From positions 280,001 to 344,000 of the forward strand of contig CAWZYM010000418.1 of the NCBI GenBank assembly GCA_963966185.1: a DNA stretch of 64,000 nt. Direction: 5' to 3'. Below, piece after piece: positions 20,222-31,287 of this stretch (the stretch's first letter is position 1; every line of letters begins with the position of its first letter). A program made the translations under genes and the position numbers. The DNA comes from Rhabditoides inermis. Its lineage: Eukaryota; Nematoda; Chromadorea; Rhabditida; Rhabditidae. Under the pieces are notes generated by a model. That model was not told the origin of the DNA, searched no databases, and saw only the letters and a program-made list of their open reading frames with translations.

Positions 20222-20759
20222 AGCATTAACGCGATCAACGAACGAAAAAGCGAATGCTTCTGAGGGCGCGGCGCTTGTACTACGGTATGCTCGCGCTGCG
20301 CGCTTCGCTCGGGGAGCGGCGGGAGGGGTGCGTGCTCGCCGCTGCGCGGCTCGCTCAGCGTACTGTAGCTACAGTATGCCTGTAGCTACAGTACGCTGAG
20401 CGAGCTGCGCGGCACGCCTCCCTCCCGCCGCTCCCGCTCCTCCCTGGCCGTCGCTCCGTGGTCGTCGCTCCGCTCCTCCCTGGCCGTCGCTCCGCTCCGG
20501 CGCTCCGCTCCTCCCGCTCCGCTCGCTCCGGCGGCGGCGGCTCAACCCAGGCAACCACCCAGGATGGCCGCCGCCGTGTCGACTGACCCCCTCCACGCCG
20601 TCATTCCTTACCTCACCTTTCGCCCCGCCCACTTCATTATGCCGGCATGCAAATGAGGCGTTCCCGCCGCGCTGCGCGCGGCGCAAGCTAATTTTCGCTA
20701 ATTCGTATGCAGCAGAAAATCGCCCTCCCACTCTCAAGTATATCAATGACTAGCATTAA
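20222..20759. repeat. GC-rich hairpin mini-unit present only in unit A
   Basis: Contains a perfect 23-bp hairpin (arms 20352-20374 and 20380-20402, loop TATGC). Its absence from units B and C explains their 4707-bp length. Confidence 0.75.
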
Positions 20760-21291
20760 CGAATAGTGAGTCAAATGGAGCATGCTTCTGAGGGGGCGGC
20801 GCTCGTACTACCGTATGCTCGCCGCTGCGCGACTCGCTCGGGGAGCGACGGGAGAGACGCGCGTGCTCGCCGCTGCGCGGCTCGCTCAGCGTACTGTAGC
20901 TACCGCAGTATGCCTGTAGCGACAGTCGCGCAGTTGGCGTCGCGCGCGCACTTTCGCCTCTCGTAGTTGGGTTTTTTGCGGAAAATTTGCGATTCCCGAC
21001 GCTTTCTCTCGGCAACTTTTGCGTTATGCGACGTTCAAATAAAGGAATTACGCTTCTCGAATTACTCTCCGGACCGCCACCATCTCCTGGTCATTCGAAA
21101 TTGCGTGCAAGAACGGTGGGGTGCTACAACAACAACAGCTACAACCTTGTTGGATAGTTTGACTATCGTTATGAAAGCGTGCAATACCAGTTCAATTAAA
21201 AAAACGTTCTGTTGAAACTTATCGGCAAAATGTATGCTTTCAAAACGTTTTGTCGACTTCCAAACTATGTTTAAAAGTCAACAAAAAGATT

Positions 21292-21561
21292 TGCCCATGA
21301 GCGGAATCGAACCAACGATCGTGAGATTGTCAGCCGAACGCGCTACCAGCTGAGCTACGAGTGCGCTGAGATTGCGAGCGGTTAATTCCGTAACGTCTCA
21401 AAGCTTGCAGAGTGGCCTCATGAGTGCAATGCGCATTTCGTCAATTCGTCTCTCCGCACCTATCCACTATCCATTTTACCATGCTGGCATGGGCGTTGTG
21501 GTATAGTGGATAGCGCGTCTGCCTCATGATCGTGCATCCCGAGTTCGAATCCGGCGCAGTG
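21292..21561. repeat. Divergent tRNA-like pair (unit B, first)
   Basis: Copy of 16051-16320 at offset 5241. Confidence 0.65.
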
Positions 21562-21991
21562 ATTCTCACATGTTTTGCCAACACACGCATTGTCATAGTT
21601 TTGCTATCACAATGGAACATGCGACATCCTCTATACCGACCGATATTCAAACTACCGTACCCGGGTTTGTCGTACCGGATATAAAGAAAACAGAAGCGAC
21701 TGCTATTCGAACGTGCTTCACTGTTCCATTTTTTTAAAATTATTGTGTATGTTTTCTAACGGCGTGCAAAGTACCGTATACCTAATTAGAAGTACGAGCA
21801 TGTGAAATTGCCAGTGAGCCTGTCTTTGATTGGTTTTCTCTCGCTCACCGTACCCGAAATTTGAACTGCAGTACCATCAGAGAAACAGAAAGAACGATTC
21901 GAAACACTTATTTTGTTGTGTTTGAAACGTATTGGCAAAACTCATGTTTTCAATGTAATCCAAACAATGTTTCAAAATCAACAAAACAATC

Positions 21992-22260
21992 TGCCCCGGA
22001 GCGGAATCGAACCAACGATCGTGAGATTGTCAGCCGAATGCGCTACCAGCTGAGCTATGAGTGCGCTGAGATCGCGAGCGGTTAATTCCGTGACGTCTCA
22101 AACCTTGCAGAGTGGTCTCATGAGTGCAATGCGCATCCACGCGATCATCTCTCCGCACCTATCCACTATCCATTTTACCATGCTGGCATGGGCGTTGTGG
22201 TGTAGTGGATAGCGCGTCTGCCTCATGATCGCGCCTCCCGAGTTCGAATCCGGCGCAGTG
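21992..22260. repeat. Divergent tRNA-like pair (unit B, second)
   Basis: Copy of 16751-17019 at offset 5241. Confidence 0.65.
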
Positions 22261-22405
22261 ATTTTCACATGTTTTACTAATACACGTGATGCCATTTTTT
22301 TCTATCACAATGGAACATGCGAGACATCCTCTATACCGAACGATATTCAAACTACCGTACCCGGGTTTGTCGTGCCGGATATAGAAAAAACATCGACGTG
22401 AAGAA

Positions 22406-22927
22406 ATGAACAACAAAAGCAACCGCGCTTCCATAGTGTTTCGTCGTACACACCACGGTGTCGCACGGTGATGCACGGATGACGTGCAGTAAGTCAGCTG
22501 TGCCTGCGTGGTTTTTGTTTGTTGGTTCATTTTGTTTTGTTTTCACAATATGATTCGTGTAGTAAAGTGTTTGATATCATTTGTTATTACTATCTTCACG
22601 TGCTATATGTGTTTGTTTCGCTTGCCGCACTTGTTTCGTATTGTTTTCGTTCATGTTGTATTTTCTATTATCTTTGAATTTCCTTGTTGTTGTTTTGTAA
22701 TGTATGCTCGTTTATCAGTCCGCAACGTGTTCTACATTTATGATATTATTTGTTGCAGGGCGCAGCGCCACCAGCCACCTCACAGTCCGTTCCAGGTGGG
22801 TATTGATCACCATTTTTCATGTATTGTTAAAATATGTTTCACCTTTTTTAGGGGTTTGTATATGAAAGTGTATTTCTTTCAGGTGTTAGATGCCAAGACC
22901 GGCCTGGTCAAGAACTACGGAGTGTGA
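22406..22927 (+). pseudogene. Captured gene fragment (copy 2 of 6)
   Basis: Identical in structure to 17165-17686: donor, two acceptors and the 47-codon spliced frame are intact. Confidence 0.55.
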
Positions 22928-22930
22928 TAC

Positions 22931-23046
22931 AACGAGGAGGAGCGAGCCGAGTCGGAGGAGGAGCGAGCCGATCCGGAGTAGGAGCGAGCCGAGCGGCAGG
23001 AGCGAGCCGGGAGGAGCAGTGCTGAGCTGCGAGGTGGGGAGGACTC

Positions 23047-23102
<56 letters not shown>

Positions 23103-24077
23103 TCGATCGATATCGGGGGTGGGAGTGTTTGGGAGATGGTTTTCGTTGGCGAGGGCCGTCCCCAATCACTCTTTCCTCTAAATCGTTCGATTAGCACGCA
23201 TCCTACCTCTCTTCCCGTTATCTCCCTTTCTCTCTCTCTCTCTCTCTCTCTCTCCATCTTTCCCTCTTTATGTCTATTTTTTCAGCAGTGATTATTAATC
23301 GATTGAGTATGTATTCGTTGTTGTATTGTTCAATGTCAATAAACCCACGCTGGCATGGGCGTTGTGGTGTAGTGGATTGTGCGTCTGCCTCATGATCGTG
23401 CCTCCCGAGTTCGAATCCGGCGCAGTGATTTTCACATGTTTTGCCAACACATGCAATGTCATAGTTTTGCTATCACAATGGAACATGCGACATCCGCTAT
23501 ACCGACCGTATCCGATATTCAAACTACCGTACCCGGGTTTGTCGTACCGGATATAGAAAAACAGAGACGACTGCCATTCGAACGTGCTTCACTGTTCTAT
23601 TTTTTTTCAAACTTATTTGTGTCTGTCTGCTTTCTGACCGCATGCAAAGTACCGTATGCCTAATTTGGACAAAGCTGCAGTGCGAAAATTAGGAGTACTG
23701 TACATACAGTACCTTACAGTAAGTGCAGTACCTTAACACTCGCGCACGCACAGCTAACAACTGGACGTGTGCACGTCACTAATCCATCGATAATCGATCG
23801 ATATCCCCCCAACAGGGAGAGAGAGAGAGAGAGAGAGAGAGAAGACTCCTGCACTTCTCTCCTCCTCCTTCCTCCCCCTCCTACCCCACTCCCTCCAAAT
23901 TTTCCGCAAAAACATTTGGTATTGGTTTTACGACGGCGTTCAAAGTACCGTATACCTAATACGGACCAAGCTGCAGTACGGAAATTAGGAATACTGTCCA
24001 TACAGTATTCCTAAGTGAGCGCAGCACGCGCGAGTGTCGCAGCACGCGCAAACAACTTGATGTGCACTCCTCACACT

Positions 24078-24132
<55 letters not shown>

Positions 24133-24238
24133 ACAGTATCATAATCCAAAAACAGTTGAGTAGGAGAAAGAAAAGAAGGAGAGAGAGAGAAAGAGAGAGA
24201 TGGATGGAAAGAGAGGGAGAGGGAGAGGAACGGAGTGG

Positions 24239-24286
<48 letters not shown>

Positions 24287-24543
24287 CTCAACAACTTTTT
24301 CAACAAAAACAACAACAACAACCAAACAACAACAACAACAAACAACAACAACTCAAGTTTCAACTCAACAATCCCAAAAACCAACTATGAATCAGTCCAC
24401 TGCCAATACCACTACTGCCACATCTCAAACAACCTCGAAACAACATGGTACAAATGGATTTATTGACATTGAGAAATACAACAACGAATACATATTCAAT
24501 CGATTAATAATCACTGCTGAAATAATAGACATAAAGAGGGAAA

Positions 24544-24580
<37 letters not shown>

Positions 24581-24705
24581 AGAGAACGGGAAGAGAGGTA
24601 GGATGCGTGAAAATCGAAAGATTCAGAGGAAAGAGTGAGTGGGGACGGCCCTCGCCAACGAGAACCACCTCCCACTCAATCCCACCCCCGATATCGATCG
24701 AGTAA

Positions 24706-24755
<50 letters not shown>

Positions 24756-24840
24756 CCCCACCTCGCAGCTCCCAAACGGCTCCTCCCAGCTCGCTCCTCC
24801 CGCCTCCCGCTCGGCTCGCTCGGCTCCTCCTCCCGCCCGC
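22931..24840. repeat. Long inverted-repeat cassette (unit B)
   Basis: Arms 22931-23347 and 24453-about 24840 around a 1.1-kb loop, as in unit A; includes GA/CT tracts near 23040-23100, 23814-23842, 24083-24128, 24240-24282 and 24548-24574. Confidence 0.7.
23357..23427 (+). repeat. Lone tRNA-like element inside cassette (B)
   Basis: Copy of 18120-18190. Confidence 0.6.
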
Positions 24841-25227
24841 TCCCGCTCCTCCAGCTGCTCCCGCTCCTCCAGCTGCTCCAGCTGCCCCCGCTCCCGCTCC
24901 CGCTCCTCCCGCTCGGCTCGCTCGGCTCCTCCTCCCGCCCGCTCCCGCTCCTCCAGCTGCTCCCGCTCCCGCTCCCGCTCCTTCCGCCGCTCCTCCCGCC
25001 GCTCCTCCCGCTAGGATCGCTCGGCTCCTCCTCCCGCCAGCTCCCGCTCCTCCAGCTGCTCCCGCTCCCGCTCCTCCAGCTGCTCCCGCTCCCGCTCCTC
25101 CAGCTGCTCCCGCTCCCGCTCCTCCAGCTGCTCCCGCTCCCGCTCCTCCAGCTCCCGCTCCCGCTCCTCCCGCCCGCTCCCGCTCCTCCAGCTGCTCCCG
25201 CTCCCGCTCCTCCCGCTCCGCTCCGGC
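24838..25227. repeat. GC-rich minisatellite, 24-bp unit (unit B)
   Basis: Copy of 19600-19990, followed by the same CCACGCCCAC / ATGCAAAT cluster. Confidence 0.8.
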
Positions 25228-25998
25228 GGCGGCGGCTCAACCAAGGCAACCGCCTAGGATGACCGCCGCCGTGTCGACTGACCCCCTCGACGCCGTCATT
25301 CCTTACGTCCACCCTTTGGCCACGCCCACTTCATTATGCCGGCATGCAAATGAGGCGTTCCCGCCACCGCGCAGTGGCACAGGCTAAGATATACTAATTT
25401 ATGGTAAATAAGGGCTGCGGAGAAAATCGCCTTGCCACTCTCAAGTATACCAATGACTAGCATTAACGAATAGTGAGTCAAATGGAGCATGCTTCTGAGG
25501 GGGCGGCGCTCGTACTACCGTATGCTCGCCGCTGCGCGACTCGCTCGGGGAGCGACGGGAGAGACGCGCGTGCTCGCCGCTGCGCGGCTCGCTCAGCGTA
25601 CTGTAGCTACCGCAGTATGCCTGTAGCGACAGTCGCGCAGTTGGCGTCGCGCGCGCACTTTCGCCTCTCGTAGTTGGGTTTTTTGCGGAAAATTTGCGAT
25701 TCCCGACGCTTTCTCTCGGCAACTTTTGCGTTATGCGACGTTCAAATAAAGGAATTACGCTTCTCGAATTACTCTCCGGACCGCCACCATCTCCTGGTCA
25801 TTCGAAATTGCGTGCAAGAACGGTGGGGTGCTACAACAACAACAGCTACAACCTTGTTGGATAGTTTGACTATCGTTATGAAAGCGTGCAATACCAGTTC
25901 AATTAAAAAAACGTTCTGTTGAAACTTATCGGCAAAATGTATGCTTTCAAAACGTTTTGTCGACTTCCAAACTATGTTTAAAAGTCAACAAAAAGATT

Positions 25999-26268
25999 TG
26001 CCCATGAGCGGAATCGAACCAACGATCGTGAGATTGTCAGCCGAACGCGCTACCAGCTGAGCTACGAGTGCGCTGAGATTGCGAGCGGTTAATTCCGTAA
26101 CGTCTCAAAGCTTGCAGAGTGGCCTCATGAGTGCAATGCGCATTTCGTCAATTCGTCTCTCCGCACCTATCCACTATCCATTTTACCATGCTGGCATGGG
26201 CGTTGTGGTATAGTGGATAGCGCGTCTGCCTCATGATCGTGCATCCCGAGTTCGAATCCGGCGCAGTG
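25999..26268. repeat. Divergent tRNA-like pair (unit C, first)
   Basis: Copy of 21292-21561 at offset 4707. Confidence 0.65.
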
Positions 26269-26698
26269 ATTCTCACATGTTTTGCCAACACACGCATTGT
26301 CATAGTTTTGCTATCACAATGGAACATGCGACATCCTCTATACCGACCGATATTCAAACTACCGTACCCGGGTTTGTCGTACCGGATATAAAGAAAACAG
26401 AAGCGACTGCTATTCGAACGTGCTTCACTGTTCCATTTTTTTAAAATTATTGTGTATGTTTTCTAACGGCGTGCAAAGTACCGTATACCTAATTAGAAGT
26501 ACGAGCATGTGAAATTGCCAGTGAGCCTGTCTTTGATTGGTTTTCTCTCGCTCACCGTACCCGAAATTTGAACTGCAGTACCATCAGAGAAACAGAAAGA
26601 ACGATTCGAAACACTTATTTTGTTGTGTTTGAAACGTATTGGCAAAACTCATGTTTTCAATGTAATCCAAACAATGTTTCAAAATCAACAAAACAATC

Positions 26699-26967
26699 TG
26701 CCCCGGAGCGGAATCGAACCAACGATCGTGAGATTGTCAGCCGAATGCGCTACCAGCTGAGCTATGAGTGCGCTGAGATCGCGAGCGGTTAATTCCGTGA
26801 CGTCTCAAACCTTGCAGAGTGGTCTCATGAGTGCAATGCGCATCCACGCGATCATCTCTCCGCACCTATCCACTATCCATTTTACCATGCTGGCATGGGC
26901 GTTGTGGTGTAGTGGATAGCGCGTCTGCCTCATGATCGCGCCTCCCGAGTTCGAATCCGGCGCAGTG
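26699..26967. repeat. Divergent tRNA-like pair (unit C, second)
   Basis: Copy of 21992-22260 at offset 4707. Confidence 0.65.
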
Positions 26968-27112
26968 ATTTTCACATGTTTTACTAATACACGTGATGCC
27001 ATTTTTTTCTATCACAATGGAACATGCGAGACATCCTCTATACCGAACGATATTCAAACTACCGTACCCGGGTTTGTCGTGCCGGATATAGAAAAAACAT
27101 CGACGTGAAGAA

Positions 27113-27634
27113 ATGAACAACAAAAGCAACCGCGCTTCCATAGTGTTTCGTCGTACACACCACGGTGTCGCACGGTGATGCACGGATGACGTGCAGTAAG
27201 TCAGCTGTGCCTGCGTGGTTTTTGTTTGTTGGTTCATTTTGTTTTGTTTTCACAATATGATTCGTGTAGTAAAGTGTTTGATATCATTTGTTATTACTAT
27301 CTTCACGTGCTATATGTGTTTGTTTCGCTTGCCGCACTTGTTTCGTATTGTTTTCGTTCATGTTGTATTTTCTATTATCTTTGAATTTCCTTGTTGTTGT
27401 TTTGTAATGTATGCTCGTTTATCAGTCCGCAACGTGTTCTACATTTATGATATTATTTGTTGCAGGGCGCAGCGCCACCAGCCACCTCACAGTCCGTTCC
27501 AGGTGGGTATTGATCACCATTTTTCATGTATTGTTAAAATATGTTTCACCTTTTTTAGGGGTTTGTATATGAAAGTGTATTTCTTTCAGGTGTTAGATGC
27601 CAAGACCGGCCTGGTCAAGAACTACGGAGTGTGA
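27113..27634 (+). pseudogene. Captured gene fragment (copy 3 of 6)
   Basis: Same exon-intron layout as 17165-17686, with an intact spliced frame. Confidence 0.55.
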
Positions 27635-27637
27635 TAC

Positions 27638-27753
27638 AACGAGGAGGAGCGAGCCGAGTCGGAGGAGGAGCGAGCCGATCCGGAGTAGGAGCGAGCCGAG
27701 CGGCAGGAGCGAGCCGGGAGGAGCAGTGCTGAGCTGCGAGGTGGGGAGGACTC

Positions 27754-27809
<56 letters not shown>

Positions 27810-28521
27810 TCGATCGATATCGGGGGTGGGAGTGTTTGGGAGATGGTTTTCGTTGGCGAGGGCCGTCCCCAATCACTCTTTCCTCTAAATCGTTCGATTA
27901 GCACGCATCCTACCTCTCTTCCCGTTATCTCCCTTTCTCTCTCTCTCTCTCTCTCTCTCTCCATCTTTCCCTCTTTATGTCTATTTTTTCAGCAGTGATT
28001 ATTAATCGATTGAGTATGTATTCGTTGTTGTATTGTTCAATGTCAATAAACCCACGCTGGCATGGGCGTTGTGGTGTAGTGGATTGTGCGTCTGCCTCAT
28101 GATCGTGCCTCCCGAGTTCGAATCCGGCGCAGTGATTTTCACATGTTTTGCCAACACATGCAATGTCATAGTTTTGCTATCACAATGGAACATGCGACAT
28201 CCGCTATACCGACCGTATCCGATATTCAAACTACCGTACCCGGGTTTGTCGTACCGGATATAGAAAAACAGAGACGACTGCCATTCGAACGTGCTTCACT
28301 GTTCTATTTTTTTTCAAACTTATTTTGTGTCTGTCTGCTTTCTGACCGCATGCAAAGTACCGTATGCCTAATTTGGACAAAGCTGCAGTGCGAAAATTAG
28401 GAGTACTGTACATACAGTACCTTACAGTAAGTGCAGTACCTTAACACTCGCGCACGCACAGCTAACAACTGGACGTGTGCACGTCACTAATCCATCGATA
28501 ATCGATCGATATCCCCCCAAC

Positions 28522-28555
<34 letters not shown>

Positions 28556-28787
28556 CTCCTGCACTTCTCTCCTCCTCCTTCCTCCCCCTCCTACCCCACT
28601 CCCTCCAAATTTTCCGCAAAAACATTTGGTATTGGTTTTACGACGGCGTTCAAAGTACCGTATACCTAATACGGACCAAGCTGCAGTACGGAAATTAGGA
28701 ATACTGTCCATACAGTATTCCTAAGTGAGCGCAGCACGCGCGAGTGTCGCAGCACGCGCAAACAACTTGATGTGCACTCCTCACACT

Positions 28788-28843
<56 letters not shown>

Positions 28844-28949
28844 ACAGTATCATAATCCAAAAACAGTTGAGTAGGAGAAAGAAAAGAAGGAGAGAGAGAG
28901 AAAGAGAGAGATGGATGGAAAGAGAGGGAGAGGGAGAGGAACGGAGTGG

Positions 28950-28995
<46 letters not shown>

Positions 28996-29252
28996 CTCAA
29001 CAACTTTTTCAACAAAAACAACAACAACAACCAAACAACAACAACAACAAACAACAACAACTCAAGTTTCAACTCAACAATCCCAAAAACCAACTATGAA
29101 TCAGTCCACTGCCAATACCACTACTGCCACATCTCAAACAACCTCGAAACAACATGGTACAAATGGATTTATTGACATTGAGAAATACAACAACGAATAC
29201 ATATTCAATCGATTAATAATCACTGCTGAAATAATAGACATAAAGAGGGAAA

Positions 29253-29291
<39 letters not shown>

Positions 29292-29416
29292 AGAGAACGG
29301 GAAGAGAGGTAGGATGCGTGAAAATCGAAAGATTCAGAGGAAAGAGTGAGTGGGGACGGCCCTCGCCAACGAGAACCACCTCCCACTCAATCCCACCCCC
29401 GATATCGATCGAGTAA

Positions 29417-29466
<50 letters not shown>

Positions 29467-29550
29467 CCCCACCTCGCAGCTCCCAAACGGCTCCTCCCAG
29501 CTCGCTCCTCCCGCCTCCCGCTCGGCTCGCTCGGCTCCTCCTCCCGCCCG
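27638..29550. repeat. Long inverted-repeat cassette (unit C)
   Basis: Arms 27638-28054 and 29165-about 29550, as in units A and B. Confidence 0.7.
28064..28134 (+). repeat. Lone tRNA-like element inside cassette (C)
   Basis: Copy of 18120-18190 and 23357-23427. Confidence 0.6.
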
Positions 29551-29938
29551 CTCCCGCTCCTCCAGCTGCTCCCGCTCCTCCAGCTGCTCCAGCTGCCCCC
29601 GCTCCCGCTCCCGCTCCTCCCGCTCGGCTCGCTCGGCTCCTCCTCCCGCCCGCTCCCGCTCCTCCAGCTGCTCCCGCTCCCGCTCCCGCTCCTTCCGCCG
29701 CTCCTCCCGCCGCTCCTCCCGCTAGGATCGCTCGGCTCCTCCTCCCGCCAGCTCCCGCTCCTCCAGCTGCTCCCGCTCCCGCTCCTCCAGCTGCTCCCGC
29801 TCCCGCTCCTCCAGCTGCTCCCGCTCCCGCTCCTCCAGCTGCTCCCGCTCCCGCTCCTCCAGCTCCCGCTCCCGCTCCTCCCGCCCGCTCCCGCTCCTCC
29901 AGCTGCTCCCGCTCCCGCTCCTCCCGCTCCGCTCCGGC
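29549..29938. repeat. GC-rich minisatellite, 24-bp unit (unit C)
   Basis: Copy of 19600-19990. Confidence 0.8.
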
Positions 29939-30558
29939 GGCGGCGGCTCAACCAAGGCAACCGCCTAGGATGACCGCCGCCGTGTCGACTGACCCCCTCG
30001 ACGCCGTCATTCCTTACGTCCACCCTTTGGCCACGCCCACTTCATTATGCCGGCATGCAAATGAGGCGTTCCCGCCACCGCGCAGTGGCACAGGCTAAGA
30101 TATACTAATTTATGGTAAATAAGGGCTGCGGAGAAAATCGCCTTGCCACTCTCAAGTATACCAATGACTAGCATCGACGAACTTGGTAGGCAAATGGAGC
30201 ATGCTTCTGAGGGGGCGGCGCTCGTACTACCGTATGCTCGCCGCTGCGCGACTCGCTCGGGGAGCGACGAGAGAGAGACGCGCGTGCTCGCCGCTGCGCG
30301 GCTCGCTCAGCGTACTGTAGCTACCGCAGTATGCCTGTAGCGACAGTCGCGCAGTTGGCGCCGCGCGCGCACTTTCGCCTCTCGTAGTTGGGTTTTTTGC
30401 GGAAAATTTGCGATTCCCGACGCGTTCTCTCTACTACTTTTGCGTTATGCGGCATGAAAATGTGCGAGATGAGAGAAGAAACGACAAAGGAGAACCGAAG
30501 ATCGACAAAGTTCCGGTCAAAGTTATTAAGAAGCAAATCACCAAGAGTCCACTAACAT

Positions 30559-30637
30559 TCCACTTCATTCCACACATACCGTAAAACATGAAATAGACAC
30601 AACACGGATAATATGAAAATATTTATTGATCAAGCAA
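30559..30637 (-). terminator. 3' UTR / poly(A) block of Helitron 2 gene
   Basis: AATAAA on the minus strand at 30622-30627, about 660 nt past the RepHel stop; the block matches 2125-2203 and 37608-37685. Confidence 0.5.
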
Positions 30638-30767
30638 GAAAAACCGATGGAGGGTAAAAGAATCTATGATCATAGAAAATAAATTCTGAATGTTAGTTAT
30701 AATAGTAGATTTCCGCGTATTATATTGATCAGTAGTCTTTTAATTTTAATTTTTTTAATGAAGAAAT

Positions 30768-31192
30768 GATAGTTATACTACTTTTGTCAAGGGGTACATC
30801 CAGGGTACACACATCATGACATAAGTAGTATAACTATCGAAATTGTTTGCTTATCATAAGGCGGAACATCAACGGTTCGCACATCACGATGAATTGATTT
30901 TCTTTGACATTATGAAACTTGTGATTAAAAATATTGATGCTACTTATGTCAAGGGGTACATCCAGGGCACACACATCATGACGTAAACAACATAACCATC
31001 AAAATTCATAATTAATCATCAAGGGGAACATCCAGAATTCGCACATCATGATGAATAGTTTTTATTTGAACTTTATGGAAATAGTGATGCTACTTTTGTC
31101 AAGGGGTACATCCAGGGCACACACATCATGACAGAAGAAGCATAACTATTATCAATGTCAGGGGGTACATCCAGGGCACACACATCAAGACA
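30768..31192. repeat. Array of six hairpin-forming iterons
   Basis: Core TGTCAAGGGGTACATCCAGG followed by GCACACACATCATGACA, with copies near 30785, 30854, 30946, 31017, 31096 and 31155. Copies 1 and 5 sit in long inverted repeats. For copy 1, arms 30768-30789 and 30817-30838 pair over 22 bp with one mismatch and a 27-nt loop. Copies 2 and 4 are diverged (GGCGGAACATC, GGGGAACATCC). It lies between the RepHel stop and the poly(A) block, so it is transcribed if that signal is used. Absent from Helitron 1. Confidence 0.75.
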
Positions 31193-31287
31193 TCGATTTA
31201 AACATAGATAACAATTGCAATGGTATTTAATGAATTTTAATCAAATTTTCGAGAGGTTTCGTTTTACTACAGTATTCGTCAAGGAGA

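Larger units (their letters stand above)
15531..20771. repeat. Macro-unit A (5241 bp)
   Basis: First of three head-to-tail macro-units. Order: GC-rich head with hairpin; the roughly 50-bp Helitron-shared segment (about 15747-15795); two divergent tRNA-like pairs; captured gene fragment; inverted-repeat cassette; 24-bp GC minisatellite; GC mini-unit. It is 534 bp longer than units B and C because it retains the extra mini-unit 20222-20759. Confidence 0.9.
20772..25478. repeat. Macro-unit B (4707 bp)
   Basis: Almost base-for-base copy of unit A, lacking the 20222-20759 mini-unit; other differences are mainly GA/CT tract lengths. Confidence 0.9.
25479..30180. repeat. Macro-unit C (about 4.7 kb)
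   Basis: Third near-identical unit. The following unit begins at about 30181 but is cut off after about 250 bp, where it passes into the Helitron 2 flank. Confidence 0.9.

Noticed and set aside
30768..31192. CRISPR array
   Set aside because: Repeat lengths and spacings are irregular (59-93 bp), the repeats are imperfect, there are no cas genes and the context is eukaryotic.
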